Assembly: GCA_948474755.1 (NCBI GenBank)
Contig: CAOLHI010000076.1
Location: 744,001-808,000 of the forward strand
Origin: Ctenosaura bakeri
Lineage: Eukaryota > Chordata > Lepidosauria > Squamata > Iguanidae
DNA length: 64,000 bases
Reading direction: 5' to 3'
Below, one piece after another: positions 46,624-58,103 of this stretch. Under the pieces are notes generated by a model, which saw only the letters and a list, made by a program, of their open reading frames with translations, searched no databases and was not told the DNA's origin. The translations under genes and the position numbers were made by a program. Numbering within the stretch: the stretch's first letter is position 1; each line of letters opens with the position of its first letter.

Positions 46624-48028
46624 CAAGTTCCCTTGACAAGTGCAATTCTACTACTTCAGAGGGGGAACTGATTTATCATTGTCCTTCTTGTTCCTCATAT
46701 CTCCAAAGAACAAGCACTTCAAAGCAATGGCAATGCCTCTGCCTGCCAACACCCCCATGGAACGAAGGAAGAGAAACCTCTGCTCTGTGTGAAGCAGAAG
46801 AGCCACAGTTCACACTATTGGATAATGGAGTGGTTTGACAGCAGCTGTCCAGAGGAAGGAGTCTTAACACTGAGTGTCAGGGTAGCCAGAGATCGCTTGC
46901 CCCATGTTTCACTGGTATCCACCAGCCATAGGTTGCTATAGCATCCATGAGGCCTTTCTCTCTCAATCAATTTTTGCTTTTGCAATGAAGATCCACCAGG
47001 CATTGGAGTATAAGGAAGGACTATCTTTATTGCTGTTGTTAATGTTGTGCTGTTAATAGTAATAACAGGATTGTTAATGTGTTGGTTGTTTTAGTCTGGC
47101 TGATCTATGATTTTTACCATGTGATTTATCAGTATTACACACACACACACACACAAATTTAGACACTTTAGGGAATCTTTTGGTGTAAATGATCAATCTA
47201 TTTGTGGTTTTCTTAATTTTCCCTGATTTTTTTTGGTCTGATGGGGGGTTTTCCCCATTTTTCAGGTGAACACAGAACTTACTGAAAAGTCAGAATTACT
47301 CTGCTGAAAATTAAACTTTGGTCACTGAGTGCATTTCAGTGCCTTGCTTCAAGGTTTCCATTAGTGGAGGGTGTTGCTTGTGAGTTTTCAACTGTTTTCC
47401 CAAGGGTCGCAGTGATGTAGGGAGCAGGAATGGATTTCTAAATCAGAACTCAGACTTACTTATTTCTAGAAAGAAATGCATCTTGTTAAAATGAAGCTTT
47501 TACAATACTCAAACCAAAGTGGCAAATGACGTGAAACTGCAGCTCACCACAGTCTTGCTCAAAAGAAACACATATCCACATACAAACAACCCTATACAAT
47601 GTTTCATAGGTAAGGCCTAAAACAAAATGTTCCAGTGTGCTGTTTGCTCATGTACTGTTTTAAGTAATTTAGCCATAACCTCCTCCACAAGGCTACTTTG
47701 CCCCATGAACATAATGGCTACTAAATACATTTAGGCCCTACTGCATTTCTGTTGTTTTCCTCCTCGCCAACCTTAATTATTTCCTTAAGATATCCTCTGC
47801 TTCTGCAAACCTGAGGCTTCCAGTATTGTTTTCCTGTAGAATCAAGATAGAGATGAAAGACTGCTATCATTTCTCTCAATCTCCACAGGAAATTTGAATG
47901 GACAAGAATCTCAGGACCTTAGGGATGGAAATCTTCATAAAATTTCATTCTAGCAGACAAGAACCAACAGTTCTGCCATTTTCCTCTTTGCTGCAAGAAA
48001 GTCACTGAAAACTGCACAGTTTTTGAAT
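46624..48028. other. No recognisable feature; (CA)n at 47137-47155
   Basis: Unremarkable sequence with one CA microsatellite of about nine units. Confidence 0.45.
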
Positions 48029-48089
48029 CCAGCACAGTGTAGTGGTTTGAGCATTAGACTACAACTCTGGAGACCAGATCTGAATCTCT

Positions 48090-48700
48090 GGCCCTTTTCA
48101 CATTAAGTCTTCTCGCGCGAGCGGGGGAGGGCAGCTCGCGCAAGAAGCCTTCTCCGGGAGGCTGCCGCTTCCCCCTCCTTCCTTCTGCAGGCGAAGGAAC
48201 GAGCGGGGAAGCGGCAGCCTCCTGGAGACGGAGGCGGCTCGCGCGTCCGTCCATTCCCCCCCCGCGCGAGAGAGAAAGGAGGCTGTCCCCTCCATCCCCC
48301 CCCGTGCGCGCGAGAAAGGAGCCTGTCCCCTCCATCCCCCCCGTGTGCGCGAGAAAGGCGCTTGTCGCGTCCGACCCCCCGCGCGCGCGCGAAGCAGGGC
48401 GTGTCGCGTCCGTCGCGCTAGCGCCCCGCCCCGTCCCTTCCTTCCGCAGGGGCGGAGGGAAGGAAGCGTGACCCGGCCGGCTCCTGACACTCCGCACGAG
48501 AGGTAAGTGCGCGTGGGCGCTAGGAGCGTTGCGCGAGCGCGGGTGATTTTCGCTTTGAAGCGAAAATCAAAAACCCGCGCTCGCGTCACTTCAGCCCCGT
48601 GAGCCCGGCGGAAGTGAGAGTGCGTCGTGCGGAGCGACACTCCCACTCCCGCGAGGCTCACGGGGCTGTCGCGCGAGAAAAGGCCCGTGTGAAAAGGGCC
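48090..48700 (-). mobile_element. Family A GGCC-ended DNA element, GC-rich, nested in SINE
   Basis: 611 bp. Ends GGCCCTTTTCACA and TGTGAAAAGGGCC are inverted repeats, flanked by TCT at 48087-48089 and 48701-48703. It is oriented opposite to the copy at 27797. It contains a perfect 12-bp-arm palindrome at 48544-48569 (TGATTTTCGCTT and inverse), GAGGTAAGTGCGCG at 48500-48513, and about four 45-bp tandem units at 48238-48415. ORFs of 147 and 215 codons over it are Arg/Pro/Ala-rich artefacts. Confidence 0.92.
48238..48415. repeat. GC-rich minisatellite, about 4 units of 45 bp
   Basis: Units have the form C-run, GCGCGCGAGAAAGG, CTGTCCCCTCCAT. They lie inside the family A element. The copy at 27797 has two related units (28098-28155), so unit number varies between copies. 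Confidence 0.8.
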
Positions 48701-48884
48701 TCTGTTCCGCCATAGAAAACCACTGGGTGACCTTAGGCAAGTCATATTCTCCCAGCCTCAGAAAAATGCAAAAGCAAACCCCCTCTGAACAATTTCTTTT
48801 CTAAGAACCACCCCCCAAGGGGTTCACCTTAGGGGTCACCTTAAGTCACAAACAACTTGAAGGCACTCAACAACAACAAACAAC

Positions 48885-51715
48885 ATTTGCAATTCAGGAC
48901 TTATTGTGGAAAAAGTGGTAGTGGAGAAAGTTCACAGACAACAGTATTTTTTGTGCATAGAATGTTTTATGAACAGAAAATAACATTTCTGTGGGAAAAA
49001 AATGTTTTGGCTTTTGTCAGGGTTTTTCAACACTTGAACCACAGTTCAACTATCCCTTCAACCATCACTCCAAATATTTTCAAACATTCTTTCCATCCCT
49101 ATTGTAGCTACATCTAGTTTATAGAACACCTTTTCCTATGGTGTTCTATTGATCTACTCATAAAGCCTTTGTGCATTGCAATGTGAATCATGAACCATTA
49201 CCAGTTCACTTGTACATGTATCTTGCACATGCATACTTTACCTATACTTGTTTTTTAATGCATAGAATATTGCTGTGGTATCCACATAGTGATCTTGTTC
49301 TGTCATTCATGTGTTGATCCTCTCTGCTTTCCCAACTTGAAAGATTGGTCTACCATGGATATATATTCTAAAGTGAAAGAAAAGTCCCACTATGAGGTTA
49401 TAGTATATCTTAAGTTGTAGTATCTCAACATATTACATGGGATTAGCTAAAAAACAGAAAAGATATTAAAATTATAAAGAAAAAGCTGATAAAAGCCCCA
49501 CCATATCATGTTCATGTCCATTCACTGATGCTGAATTTCTGAGTGACAAATAATGCAATCCTTCTTTGGTGTAATGAAAAAATAAAACTGGAAATGAATA
49601 ATTAGAGGTTATATTGAAGACTTCTAAGTCAATATATAAATAGCAGCCCACTGATCTACACAGTCATTACCACACCAAACGGGAGACAATGTAGGAAAAA
49701 TCAACACTTTTGTTTTGGGTTGTTTTTTTTTGCAATTAATTATTGTTAATTAAATAGGTTTGGACAACATCTCAAATTGTGAAAAAAGTTGGCATGTTGA
49801 ATTCATATTTCAATATTCAGTAAGAATTTATTCATTATTTTGGTTTAGGTTATACTGTGCATTTGATCTAAAGACCTGTCTGCAAAGCCATTTAAACACT
49901 GAATGTGTGCTTTAGTAACTGCTGAAGACTGAAACAAACCAGTCTACAAAAGTGTTAATGACCCATTTTTAATTTCCTCAAGAAGTGGTGGTCTTTGGAA
50001 AGTTTTAAATGACCAATGATTATATTTTAAATGTAACATTTTAAAGCTCTACCACTCGCATAAACTTTCATTTAAAGAATCTACTGCTCCTATTTTGTTT
50101 TCATTCTAAACAGATTGAAATGGTGGTTATTCTTCTTACCACGTCTTTTCCAGCCACTCACAGATGAGACCTATTTACTTTCCAATGGATGCATACAAAA
50201 GGGCTGAGAAGATCAGCAGTGGAATTGTTTTATGAGTTCTTTACCTCAGTGTAACTTTTAATAACTATCCCTTTTTATTGTTAGGAATCTAAACATACAT
50301 GTACACGTAGACCTAATATGCATCCAAAGACTGGCTCCAAGACTTTGTAAACCCCTTCTTCTTTTCATGATCAGGACTTTAGTACTGTGCACCAAGCAAG
50401 AGACCTGCTGTTCCTGCAGTGAGAGGAAATCGCTCACATCTGACGTCATTGGTCATATTATCCAGTGGTCTTCCAAACTGTGGATGAATATGAGATTAGG
50501 TTTCTCCTAAGTGGTCCTAAGAGTCTATAAAATTGATTTGTTTGTTTAAGAAAGATATATATCATGCTGGACTATTCCTTTGAAGTCCCTTTGCCCCAGA
50601 ACAACCACGTTAAAGTCAGTAATAAGGTAACCTCTGAAGTTTTCCATCTTTTTCAAATATTTTTTACTAAGGGAAAAGTAACCATTGTAGTTTCTTTCGG
50701 GAAATAGGATAGTAAAGGATGCCTTTATTTTTTTAAAAAAATGTAACTGTTAATGGTAGCTAACTATATGGGAGGGGGTTTCTGGGAATTATAAGTGTAG
50801 CTAATGATATTTGGAAGTAATTTCCCAAGATCTACTTACGCATGTTCCTCTTCCATAATCACATGAATTCTGTGTTGCAGCCTGAGTATGAAAACAAAGA
50901 ATCACTTCAAGTATAGATTAAAAAGATCCAAGCCAACCAACGTTTTCTTCAGAGACGTTTAAACACTGAGATCAAAGACATTGCTTAGTATACTTATTAA
51001 ATTATAGGGAGGCTAGACAGTTTTTCGAGTGTGGTATTCACAATGGAATTTCAAACGTTTCTTGCCTTGATTTGATGTGCTAAGAAGTTGTGCATTCATA
51101 TCTTTTAACTTCAGACACATTATCCTGAGTAACCTGCTGATTATAAAAAGGGGGGGGAGTGGAAAGCTTAGAAGGAAGATATCACCATACTTACTTGCAA
51201 GGTAATTGTAATGTGAAACAAACAACAGTCATAATGCTTTTTTGTAGTTGACATGTGTTTTCCACAGACTGGAGCAGAGGTAGGAGAGGGTAACTGAAAG
51301 ACTTATGGATAGAATTGTGTTCTAAATATCATGAGTATTTTGTCTTGAAAAGCAGCAACAACATAAGCACTTCTAATGATATCTCCTTTGATTCCACAGC
51401 CAAAGTGAGCTAATTTTGCTGGTGTGGATATAAGCATAAAACAATAGTGATCCATTGGGACTTTTTTTAAAAAAAAAAAAAAAAAACAAGTTTGCCGAAG
51501 CTTCAGTTTCTCTACTTCCATGGGGAAAATTTTCCAGAGCCAGACAAAAAGGTGTTCAAGCCTCTTGTAACAATTGATTCAATTAGAAGTAAGACAATGT
51601 ATGTTGCTTGAACATCAGTGGAAAATATAAGTGAAAACCCCTAAAGTATTTGAGTCCTGGAACAAATAGGATTCTGAATACATCCAGTTCTGAGGCAACC
51701 TTTGCAACAGACTGA
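48885..51715. other. No recognisable feature
   Basis: Long AT-rich interval, with a poly-A run at 51469-51486. Short ORFs without domains. Confidence 0.4.
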
Positions 51716-52136
51716 GACCCTTTCCACCACTCACCCATTTTCGGCACTGGGGTGTGGTGCTCGTGTGAGCAGCCTCCAGAGAGAGGCTCTCGCTTCCCTG
51801 CTTCTTCAGCTCTGCACAAGCTTCCTGCTTGTGCGAGAGCCCCACCTCTTCCTTTCGCAGTGCAGCCTGGGACCTTCCCAGGCTGCACTGAGACAGGAAG
51901 TGCAACCGGCCTGGCTCCCAAGGCTCCACACGCAAGGTAAGTGCGTGTGGGGGCCCGGAGCAATGCGCGACTGCGCAGCATTTTTGGCTTCAAGTCAAAA
52001 ATGAAAAAATGTGTGCGCAGTCCGTGTCAGGCCCTGGAATGTCGCGCAAATGTGAGTCCGTCGTGTGGACTGCTCCTCACATTTGCGCGATGCTCAAGGG
52101 GTCCTTTTGCATTGAAAATGCCATGTGAAAAGGGCC
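51716..52136 (-). mobile_element. Family A GGCC-ended DNA element
   Basis: 421 bp. Left end GACCCTTTCCACC (GGCCC with one change); right end ATGTGAAAAGGGCC. Flanks TGA and TGG fit a 3-bp duplication with one substitution. Holds the family palindrome at 51979-52003 (CATTTTTGGCTT with inverse) and AAGGTAAGTGCG at 51934-51945. A second internal palindrome 'cagcctgggaccttcccaggctg' (about 51865-51887) surrounds the site where the copy at 6287 has its 'ctgcactgcgg' segment. Confidence 0.85.
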
Positions 52137-52837
52137 TGGGCTTTCTATTTACCCTCCCCTTACCTGAAACGGATAAAACTACTTTCCTAAACACAGAGAG
52201 ATGTTTTTCTTCATAATAGTTTGTTCAGTCATTCTATCCTATTTCCTGGTTTGACAGCAGCTTTCTTTACAGGAAAGGCTCTTCCCACAAAGTTCAAATG
52301 TAGCACAGAAGCAGTTACACCAAATATATGGTACATGAAACACACCGACACACTTCTGTGAGCCACCACTTCTAAATAGAGAACAATTGACTTCCAAGGA
52401 TCTTTATTAGTCACAAATTCTAAAGATTTGGGGGGTGGTTGCTATTCAATTTGAAATCAGATGTGGGATACTATATGATTTTCCTTGTTCTTAAAAAAAA
52501 AAAACCTGAGATAGCCCAGTAGAGATTATATTTTCCCATGGAAATGCAAAAATATAACATTCCTGTGAACCATTTTCTTGAAGATGTGCCCGCCTCAAAG
52601 CTGCTGCAGAGCAACATCTTAGCATTTTTATACAGAAGAGAAAAATTAATGCCTCAATGCTTTCTTTTTGTTTTAATTTTAAATTAGACAAGACTTGGCT
52701 TACAACAAAGATTCTACTCCAAGGCTGAACCTAATGTCTGGGAGTCATTTTTTACCTCACTCTAATTCTCGACAAGTGATTGAAAAAGGTTTGCACTCTG
52801 ATTATAACAAATACACAGTGGATTATACCAAAACTTA
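52137..52837. other. No recognisable feature
   Basis: AT-rich with an A run at 52493-52504. Confidence 0.4.
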
Positions 52838-53059
52838 GGCCCTTTCCGCACCTTATCTTAATAGCACGACAACCCACTGCCATTGCGGTATTACCAATAT
52901 TGCAATAGGCCTAGTACGGAACGTATTGCATTCTGCACACACCAGGGCATTTGCGAGATAGCACCGGATCACACCTGGTGCCTTTTCTGCACTTTGGCAT
53001 CCTGGGTCATGCCTAGGTTCTGCCCTGTCCCTTCCCTACCGCCCCTGATTGGTTGGTGG

Positions 53060-53061
<2 letters not shown>

Positions 53062-53122
<61 letters not shown>
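53062..53122. repeat. (TTA)n microsatellite
   Basis: About 20 uninterrupted TTA units. It produces poly-isoleucine in several frames, so the ORFs over it are artefacts. Confidence 0.95.
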
Positions 53123-53557
53123 TTGCCAACTATTGTGCTAATGATAGCATGATAGATCCTGCCAACAGGTGCTCCTGTCAGCCTCAAGGGCAGGCCAGTA
53201 GCAGGAGCCCCACCCCCACCCCGTAACAGGCTGCACCGGAAAAGGTGGGGACTGACAGGACAGATTGCAGCTGTGACCCAGCTCAAGTTGTAGCTGTCTT
53301 CACCACTCCCATGACCCGCGATGGAGCCTGAGCAGATGGAGCTCCTTGGGACACAGGCCATGCAGTTCTATATGAACAACAACACTGCTGTCTAGGCCTG
53401 GAGGGGACAGTGGCGGCGGCAAGCAAGGGGAGCCACCCTGGTGGCAGCCGCTACTATCTCCACCCGAGCAGCCAGCTCCATCGCTGCTGCCATCTCAACC
53501 AATGGGGAAGATTCCACCAATCTGCTGCTGTCTGGTGGGCTGGGGAGGGTGGGCTGA

Positions 53558-54340
53558 AATCATGGAGTCATGGAATTTAGCATCCTAGAGCTGGAAGGGT
53601 CCACAATGGCCATGGAGTCCAACCTCTGCCATGCAGGAAGACTCCTGATGGAGGGCCACCCAGCCTCTGTTTGCACACCTCTCAGGAAGGTAGGTGAACC
53701 CAGCACATTGGGAGGCAGCACATTGCACCATCAGAAGGGTGTGCCCTCCAGAGATTCTCCCTGATCTTTTAGTGCAATCCGTTTGCCTGACTTTCGGCCC
53801 TATTCTGCCATGTTCAGGTCTCTGCAGCAGCAGGAAAGGGGTTAGCTCCATGTTCACTGTGATGTCCCCTCAAATCTGACAGCATGGCTCTCCTGTCTGC
53901 TGTCAACCTGATTTCCATCGGGCTAGACATCCTCAGCTTCCTGAGGCTTTTCTTGCAGTTTTCCAGGCCTGTCATCCTTTTGGTCTCCCAGCAATAGACA
54001 CATTCCAGTGTGTTCACTATCGTTATTGCTTTGTGGTGCCTGGAACTGCACACGATAGCCCAGGTGAAGTCTCCTCACAGCAGAATGAAGTGGTGGCACT
54101 ACATTCCTTGGTCTGTACAGTACAGTCACGGAGGTCCTGTCCAGACTTGCAGTGGCTTTTTCAGCTGCCACATTGCACACAGTATGGCATTCCTTCCACC
54201 CTGTGGACTGCTAAGTCCTCGGGGATGCCTTTCATACATTGTGCTTCTCAGCCAGGTGTCACCCACGCTGTGTGTGTGCAGTCCATTCTTCCTGTTGACA
54301 TGTGGATCACTGCATTTCTCATTAGGGACATATGTGTTGG
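53558..54340 (-). mobile_element. CR1 LINE 3' fragment, old
   Basis: On the minus strand it follows the CR1 order of the 20.1 kb copy: 'acctggctgagaagca' (about 54250), 'gcagctgaaaaagccac' (54155-54175), a region matching 'cttcacctgggctatcg', and the 3' end with 'ggactccatggcca' and a degraded ATTCTATG-type terminus at 53558-53580. It is much more diverged than the other two CR1 copies and no frame stays open. It lies inside the element at 52838-54971. Confidence 0.75.
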
Positions 54341-54971
54341 GTGTGTTGGCTGGGCTCTCCAAAGTTTCCAGCATGTTTAGCAAGGTGGAAGGTGTTTGGC
54401 TGTTTGGGTGACGGCCACAGGTTTTCTCTGTGGGAGCTCCTCGCCGATTCCACTGTGGGAATTAGGCTGGCCATCAGCCCCGAGAGCATGCTGCTCAGTG
54501 CTACAATGCTAACATGCTAATGGTAGCACTGATTTTTCTTAAATGGACCCTGGAGGCTGCTGTCATCGCAAGTGTGGGCAGCGACATCAGCCCCAGGTGG
54601 CCTCCCTCAGCAACGTGTCCTGCAGTGTTTGCTGCTGCGATGGGGGCAGCGGCCGGCCTGCTGCTGGGTGGAGCTTCCCTTAGGAGTTGCTGAGTGAGGG
54701 ACTGGCAGCAGGGACTGCCTACACCCCGCCCACTCCCAGGTCTTTCCTAGAAGCACACCGGATGGTGGCTCCGCATGCCCTCCATTTGCGCGATTGATGT
54801 GGGAAAGGGAGGTTATTTTTGCCTTTCAGCTGAAAATGAAAAAAAGTGGGATCAGCACTGCCTGGAGCCAGGATAGCATCTGTTTGACTGGAACGTCATG
54901 CGGTACGGCGGCTCCTGAAGGGGGGAGGGAGCATGCCTAATGCGCTTTAAAAACGCCATGTGGAAAGGGCC

Positions 54972-55537
54972 TAAGAAAGGAAGTATTCCTTTATTCCTTT
55001 GATCTTAAAAAGATGTATTGAAAGGGGAAAAGAGAGTTGCTTTAAGAGGAAAAGCAGTTGTACAAAGGAAAAGCGTGTTGAAATCATTGAATTGCTACCT
55101 CTCAGGTCTTTTTCAACAGAAGTGTTTGAAATATTGTATGATTACAATGTTGAAAACTTAAATGCTCCTGGCTGAATTTCATAGAGTTTGAACAAATTGT
55201 CTGGTATTTATTAGCTCTAGAACAGCTGTATTGGCTGCTGTCTTGAATTTTTGTGAACAGCTCCATTGTTAATCAGTTGGATAGTGTGAAATTCATATTC
55301 AGCATCTCAGAATACATAGAATACCACCTTCAAAATGAATTCTATTCAAATAGTCTACAAGCAAGAAAAAGCTACATTTTTATTAGACTGGAAAAGCTAC
55401 CTGTCTGTTAAGAAGTTTTTCACTCAATTTGTTAATTACTTGAGTGGGACAATGGGCCCATGTTCACTGCCCTACAATTCTACCATCATCAATATCCTGC
55501 TATCCAAGAACATGATGAGGGGAAGAGATTGGTAATT
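54972..55537. other. No recognisable feature
   Basis: AT-rich interval between two family A elements. Confidence 0.4.
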
Positions 55538-55959
55538 AGGCCCTTTCTACAGCACTCTCCCATCCCACAATAGGGATTGGACAAGGACGAGACTGCGATG
55601 ATGCTTCTGCATAACATCATCATGGTCCTGTCCTTCTCTCATCCCCAGGCGGTGTAATTATGGATTAAATCATTGTTGGGTTTTCTCTTTCAATGACAAA
55701 TGATCATACCACCATCCCAGACTTACCTGTCCTGCAGAAGCACAATGACCAAGCTTTCTGCTCCAGCACAGCCTGGGAAAGTACTCAGCTGCTTTGTGGA
55801 AGGAAGAGGAGTGCCCATCATGCTTCCTTCTGCAGGAAGCCAGCCAGTGCAGAGGGGAGCATTCCCATCATGCTCCGCTCCTGGCAGAACTACTGCTGGG
55901 ACCTGTCCCCCCCCACCTCACTAGACAACTGAAGAAAAAGTTAGGATGTAGAAAGGGCC
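55538..55959. mobile_element. Family A-like GGCC-ended DNA element
   Basis: 422 bp. Ends GGCCCTTTCTACAG and ATGTAGAAAGGGCC are inverted repeats; flanks are TTA and TAA, as in the element at 52838. The minus strand has ACAGGTAAGT at 55721-55730. It shares 'gcagaggggagcattcccatc' wording with 56.5 and 57.2 kb, here split by the read, so these three form a subgroup. Confidence 0.85.
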
Positions 55960-56159
55960 TAAGATATCTCTTTATCACATTAGCTTCCAACATGATGTCA
56001 AACAGTGGTTCTCAACCTTTAGAGTTCTAAATGCATAGGACTTCAACTCCTAGAAGCCACAAGTCAGAGATTCTGAGAGCTGAATCCAAATTTTCCAAAT
56101 TTTCTAGAAAGCCAAAGGCTGAGCACCAAAATCAAACTTTGTTCAGAATTCTCAATCAA

Positions 56160-56592
56160 CTGTAGAACCTCTGCACATGCAACGAGAGCCTCTCTGCACA
56201 TGTGCTTCCTCCCACATATGAGTAGCAGTGTTCTGTGAGTCATGCTTCCACATGAAATCATCATAGTCCTGCTGCCAACATGCCCCAACTTGTTGCAATT
56301 GAGGGATACACCATTAACAGAAAAAATCAATTCATGGCCCATGATTGCTCCTGTCGTTGGCAGCCATGTGGAATGGAAGGAAGTGTGATGTCACCACTTC
56401 CTCCCCCAGTGCAGCTTGGGAAAGAGACCAACTGAGCTGCAGAAGGAAGGCATGCATTATTTGAAGTCCCATCCACAGGGAACCAGATGGGTGCAGAGGG
56501 GAGCATTTGCATTGCACTCCCATCCTAGCAAAGGTGCTGGCAGGACAGCGACAGGGGGGCAACGGAAGGAGGTATGATGCAGAAATGGCCTT
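56160..56592. mobile_element. Degraded family A subgroup element
   Basis: Shares 'cagtgcagcttgggaaag', 'gcagaaggaaggcat' and 'gtgcagaggggagcatt' with the elements at 55538 and 57154. The right end ATGCAGAAATGGCC (56577-56590) fits the terminal motif; the left end is unclear, near 56160. Confidence 0.6.
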
Positions 56593-57153
56593 TGTAAAAA
56601 GGATAATATACAACTCTTGCTGAGCTGAAATGTTTCATACACCAGATTGACCAAAAGCCTAGGGTATGTAAAAAAGAGATTTAACTTGACACCAACTAGA
56701 AATAGAAAAAAGTATTGCTTTGCCACATTGCTGCCACTGACATTCAATATCATAATAATGTATTGTAATGTTACTATGCAAAAGAATAATTTAAAACTGC
56801 CATTTTTAAGAACTCCAATTATAATCTAATTCTGTTCAGATTAGCTTTGCTTTGGCAGCAACCCTAGTTCAAAAAATAATCTAAGTTAATGGGTTGTAAA
56901 TACAGTCTTAGTGTTAATCAGAAACAGTTTGACAACTTGGCAAAGTTCATTCTAACTACATTTTTTCATAGTTCTAAATACATGAAGCATCAATAAAGGA
57001 AGTCACCACAAGATGCAACTCTAATTCTAGTCAGGGTCAACATGCCACAAAAAGGCTGCATCAGTAACAGCCACCCTGCCCTTTCTGCATCTATTCTGCA
57101 GATGAGGCTCATTGATATGGTCACCTAGAATCTCTCACCACAAGTTGAAAACT
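56593..57153. other. No recognisable feature
   Basis: AT-rich interval. Confidence 0.4.
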
Positions 57154-57484
57154 AGCCCTTTTCCACAGCTTACCTTATTCTGGACATCCAGTACAGGTCC
57201 TGGCATTGTCTCTGCTGAGAGGGGAGCATGACAGGAGTGCTCCCCTCCACACCGGCTGCCTCTGTGAATGGAGGAAGCACAGTGTCACTGCCTCTTCCTT
57301 CTGTAGTGCAGCCCAGTACTGTCCCATGCTACATTGGGGCAGGAAGAACAGCCATTGTGCTTCCAGGACCGCAGTACACCAGGTAAGTGCAAGTGGGTGG
57401 CAGGATAGTGGCACAATCGCCAGTCATCGATGGGAAAAACCTATCAATGATTTGCGGCGAAATCATGCCACCTGGGAAAGGAGA
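57154..57484. mobile_element. Degraded family A element
   Basis: The left end AGCCCTTTTCCACAG fits the terminal motif; the right end is degraded near 'ctgggaaaggag'. The interior has 'gtgctcccctccacaccgg' and CCAGGTAAGTGCAAG at 57379-57393, the conserved donor-like motif of family A. Confidence 0.65.
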
Positions 57485-57509
57485 AGGACAGAACCTGGAC
57501 AATGTCATG

Positions 57510-57594
57510 CAGAACCCTAAACTGCAAACTCCAGGATTCCATAGGATGTTGAAAGCAGAATAATAGCACTATAACTGTATAGTGCAGAAATGGT
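57510..57594. mobile_element. Family C right-half fragment
   Basis: 'ctaaactgcaaactccagga', 'gttgaaagcagaataatagc' and the end GTGCAGAAATGGTC match the right half of family C. The left half is missing. Confidence 0.75.
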
Positions 57595-57619
57595 CTTGGA
57601 GAGGCAACCATCAAAGCTA

Positions 57620-58103
57620 AAAATTCTCAAGTGTAAACATGTATCATTTAATATCAAAGGCAGAATCATCCATGCCATAGTATTCCCAATTTCTATATCT
57701 GGTTGTGAAAGCTGGACAGTGAAGAAAACTGACAAGAAGAAAATCAGCTCATTTTAAATGTTGTGCTGGAGGAGATTCCCATGGATATAGTGCCCCACCA
57801 AAACTGAAATGAATTAGAGCAGATCAGGCCTTCACTCTCCCTAGAAGTCAAAAGGACTAAACTGAGACTATCATATTTAGCAAATATTGTGAGACATCAT
57901 GATTCATGAGAAAGAAAATAATGCAAGGCAAAGCAGAAGTCAGTAGGTAAACAGGATGGCCACAGACAAGAGTGATTGATTGACACCATAAAGATTGATA
58001 CCGTAAGGGAGGCCATGGCCCAGAGTTTCCAAGACCTGAGCAGGATTGTTGATGACCAGTACTACAGTGTCACTGTAAGTTGAATCTGATGTGACAACAA
58101 CTT
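57620..58103 (+). mobile_element. Bov-B/RTE LINE 3' fragment
   Basis: The sense strand contains the reverse transcriptase C-terminal block with GCESWTVKKTDKKKIS-like codons (57690-57755), then 'actaaactgagactatcat', 'gacatcatgattcatgag' and an end 'aagttgaatctgatgtgac' followed by AACAAC. Stops and indels throughout. Sense counterpart of the copy at 39.7 kb. Confidence 0.75.

Larger units (their letters stand above)
48029..48884 (+). mobile_element. Sauria-type SINE split by a family A element
   Basis: The head (48029-48089: 'agcacagtgtagtggtttga' and B-box region) and the body/tail (48704-48884: 'accactgggtgacctta', 'ggcaagtcatattctc', 'acaacttgaaggcac', then (CAA)n) are parts of one sense SINE. 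Removing 48090-48700 plus one TCT copy restores the normal SINE order seen at 33.7 kb. Confidence 0.9.
52838..54971 (-). mobile_element. Large family A-like element (2.1 kb), composite
   Basis: Ends GGCCCTTTCCGCACC and ATGTGGAAAGGGCC are inverted repeats; flanking bases are TTA (left) and TAA (right). The right end shares the family palindrome (54815-54838) and terminal layout with other A copies. The interior contains a TTA microsatellite, GC-rich unknown sequence (53150-53550, 54540-54780) and an antisense CR1 fragment. No transposase-like ORF is visible. It may be a small element enlarged by insertions, or a relic of a longer one. Confidence 0.75.

Noticed and set aside
48098..48745. 215-codon minus-strand ORF and an overlapping 147-codon ORF
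   Set aside because: Both lie in the CpG-rich family A element and are Arg/Pro/Ala/Gly-rich in several frames at once, as expected from GC content and tandem repeats.
52883..53361. ORFs with poly-isoleucine
   Set aside because: Produced by the (TTA)n microsatellite.
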